Shown: positions 62,597 to 64,000 of the stretch, piece by piece
Numbering within the stretch: the stretch's first letter is position 1
Layout of the letters: every line of letters starts with the position of its first letter
From: Hygrophila difformis
Taxonomy: Eukaryota; Streptophyta; Magnoliopsida; Lamiales; Acanthaceae
Assembly: GCA_030278955.1 (NCBI GenBank)
Contig: JAOANR010000006.1
Coordinates: 50,558,915 to 50,622,914, forward strand
Reading direction: 5' to 3'
DNA: 64,000 bases
Translations under genes and position numbers: made by a program
Notes under the pieces: generated by a model
The model's input: only the letters and a program-made list of their open reading frames with translations
Told to the model about the DNA's origin: nothing
Database searches by the model: none

Positions 62597-64000
62597 CAAA
62601 GATGAGCTACTGGTAATGAGTTTTTTTTTTAAGTTGAGATGAAATGAAGAGTGCAATTTTAAAGTGTGAAATTTATTGTGCAAGAAACTAATATAAGAAG
62701 AAGGCGTAAATCGGTTGAGAAATCATCCATCAAGTGAAGTATGTAGAAGCACCGTGTTAGGTTTTCAATTCCCCTTTGAAAATTATTTTTGTTTTTTGGT
62801 TAGTTTTAGAAGTATATTGATATTCACATCCAAGCATCCTCAATTTAAATTGATAAAAGTTGACGTTCCAAATGATATGAAAATTGGGGTTCTTTCCCTA
62901 ATGAGGTGGGTTTGTTTGGTTAACCTTGTTTTTGATGTTACCTCATATATATGTATGAAGAATCGCACTCCGGACTGCCTCAAGTCTGCATGCGCCAAAG
63001 AGTCACCTACCTTAGGTGACATAAGAAGCCCGTCTTTTCACTAAATAAATTGTTTCAAGGAAATGAATACATAAAGAATTTAAATATAAATTATATAGTA
63101 TAAAATTTCTTGGAAAACACTTCAATGGACTGTGATGATGATGACGAGTCGCCTTCATTTGAGTTCTTTTAACCATTAAAAAAATTGATCATGGCGCAAG
63201 ACACAATTGATGCAAAACCAAAATCCATATAAAATTCCAAAATTAATATCAGTAGTAAAAAAAAAATTGTCGAGAATAAATTATTGTTCGGAAACAACCA
63301 CATCAATTTGGGATTAATTGAACTAAAAAAAATGCGGGTTCGGTATTGGCGAACCTCGGGATCAGCAGCAACCGCGATTTACTTCATTTTTTTCGATTAT
63401 TCTTTCATGGATTCAATGAGGATTATTATCTAAATTAAATTATGGTAATTTTATGCCCACATGTATTTGCAAATAACCATATTTTGACATCATGAAATAT
63501 ACAATAAAATTACATCCCCAATATGTACTATTTCCACCCGCACCCAAAAAGAGAATATATAATTGAAAATTAAACTATTTTTTGTTTTTTTTTTAATAAA
63601 TATCGATTTGTCTCGTTAAATCAAGTCATCAAAATGCAACAAAAAAAAAAAAGATATCTAGCGGTAAAGTCTTATAAACTATTTACAAAAAAAATAGAAT
63701 CAACAAACACCTGCGGCTGCACTAAAAAAATATCAATAATTTATTAAATAATAATTTATTTAATTATTAAAATAATAACTTATTTTTAAATTATTAACTT
63801 ATTTTATAATGTCATAAATTATTGTATTAATAGATAATAAACTATTAATAGTAATTTAAACTATCAAATTAAATAAGATTAATAAATTATTAATACATTT
63901 TGTATTAATAATGAGTTAGTTTATCCTTTCTTTCTATTTGTATTTTAATAAATTAAATAATTTATTTTTTTAATAAGTTAAAAATAAATTAAAAAAGGAG
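62597..64000. repeat. Dispersed low-copy repeat, copy D (runs off the window)
   Basis: Near-identical to copy A over most of its length, without the MITE at 38339. Segment 63737-63946 is inverted relative to copy A. No coding capacity. 62469-62596 between MITE and repeat shows nothing recognisable. Confidence 0.8.

Overview
The window is nuclear DNA from a flowering plant, probably a eudicot; the species cannot be named from the sequence. Reasons: a host gene with GT-AG introns for a mitochondrial ribosomal protein, plant-type LTR retrotransposons (Tat, Tekay/Del and copia), Stowaway-, Tourist- and hAT-type DNA transposons, a tRNA-derived SINE, an endogenous plant pararetrovirus and a fragment of plastid rbcL. 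Nearly everything outside one gene is mobile or repeat DNA.

Layout. 1-5090 (minus): endogenous Caulimoviridae fragment with tRNA-Met primer site, coiled-coil protein, coat protein, movement protein and protease-RT-RNase H; the last has an in-frame stop and runs off the window. About 5500-5634: rbcL fragment (NUPT). 7184-7445: Stowaway MITE. 7522-29170 (minus): Tat-lineage Ty3/gypsy element with 5-bp target duplications (ACACC), gag, protease, RT-double RNase H-integrase, and two paralogous antisense genes between pol and the 3' LTR. Its 5' LTR is split by 19667-27150 (plus), a very young Tekay/Del element that has lost RT, RNase H and most of integrase. 29470-31364: microsatellite and three MITEs.

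About 31480-36936 (plus): the one clear host gene, mitochondrial ribosomal protein uL4m, with eight coding exons (301 aa), a 5'-UTR intron and one GC-AG intron. The 5'-UTR intron holds a 1.9-kb non-autonomous hAT element carrying exon-intron-exon sequence resembling GCN1 (Pack-type transduplication). 37829-40740: two copies (A, B) of a dispersed low-copy repeat plus a SINE and a MITE. 40745-42360: duplicated, unidentified, gene-like sequence. 42825-45565: solo LTR of a Tekay-like element with a minisatellite. 45571-46557: copia relic. 46558-51893 (minus): nearly complete copia element with two frame breaks.

52085-61590: a four-level nest. Repeat copy C is interrupted by a SINE; the SINE by an 8.1-kb hAT element (52963-61097) with an apparently intact 808-aa transposase; and the hAT 5'-UTR intron by a gag-only LTR retrotransposon (53414-57964). 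61762-64000: Tourist-like and Stowaway MITEs and copy D of the repeat, which lacks the MITE found in copy A and carries an inverted internal segment.

How parts work together: several elements lack enzymes and would depend on others. The gag-only element and the Tat element share related gag proteins, and the pol-less Tekay element must have moved in trans. Both Tat-type elements carry promoter-like sequence pointing antisense in the region before the 3' LTR, which I regard as the most interesting signal in the window.
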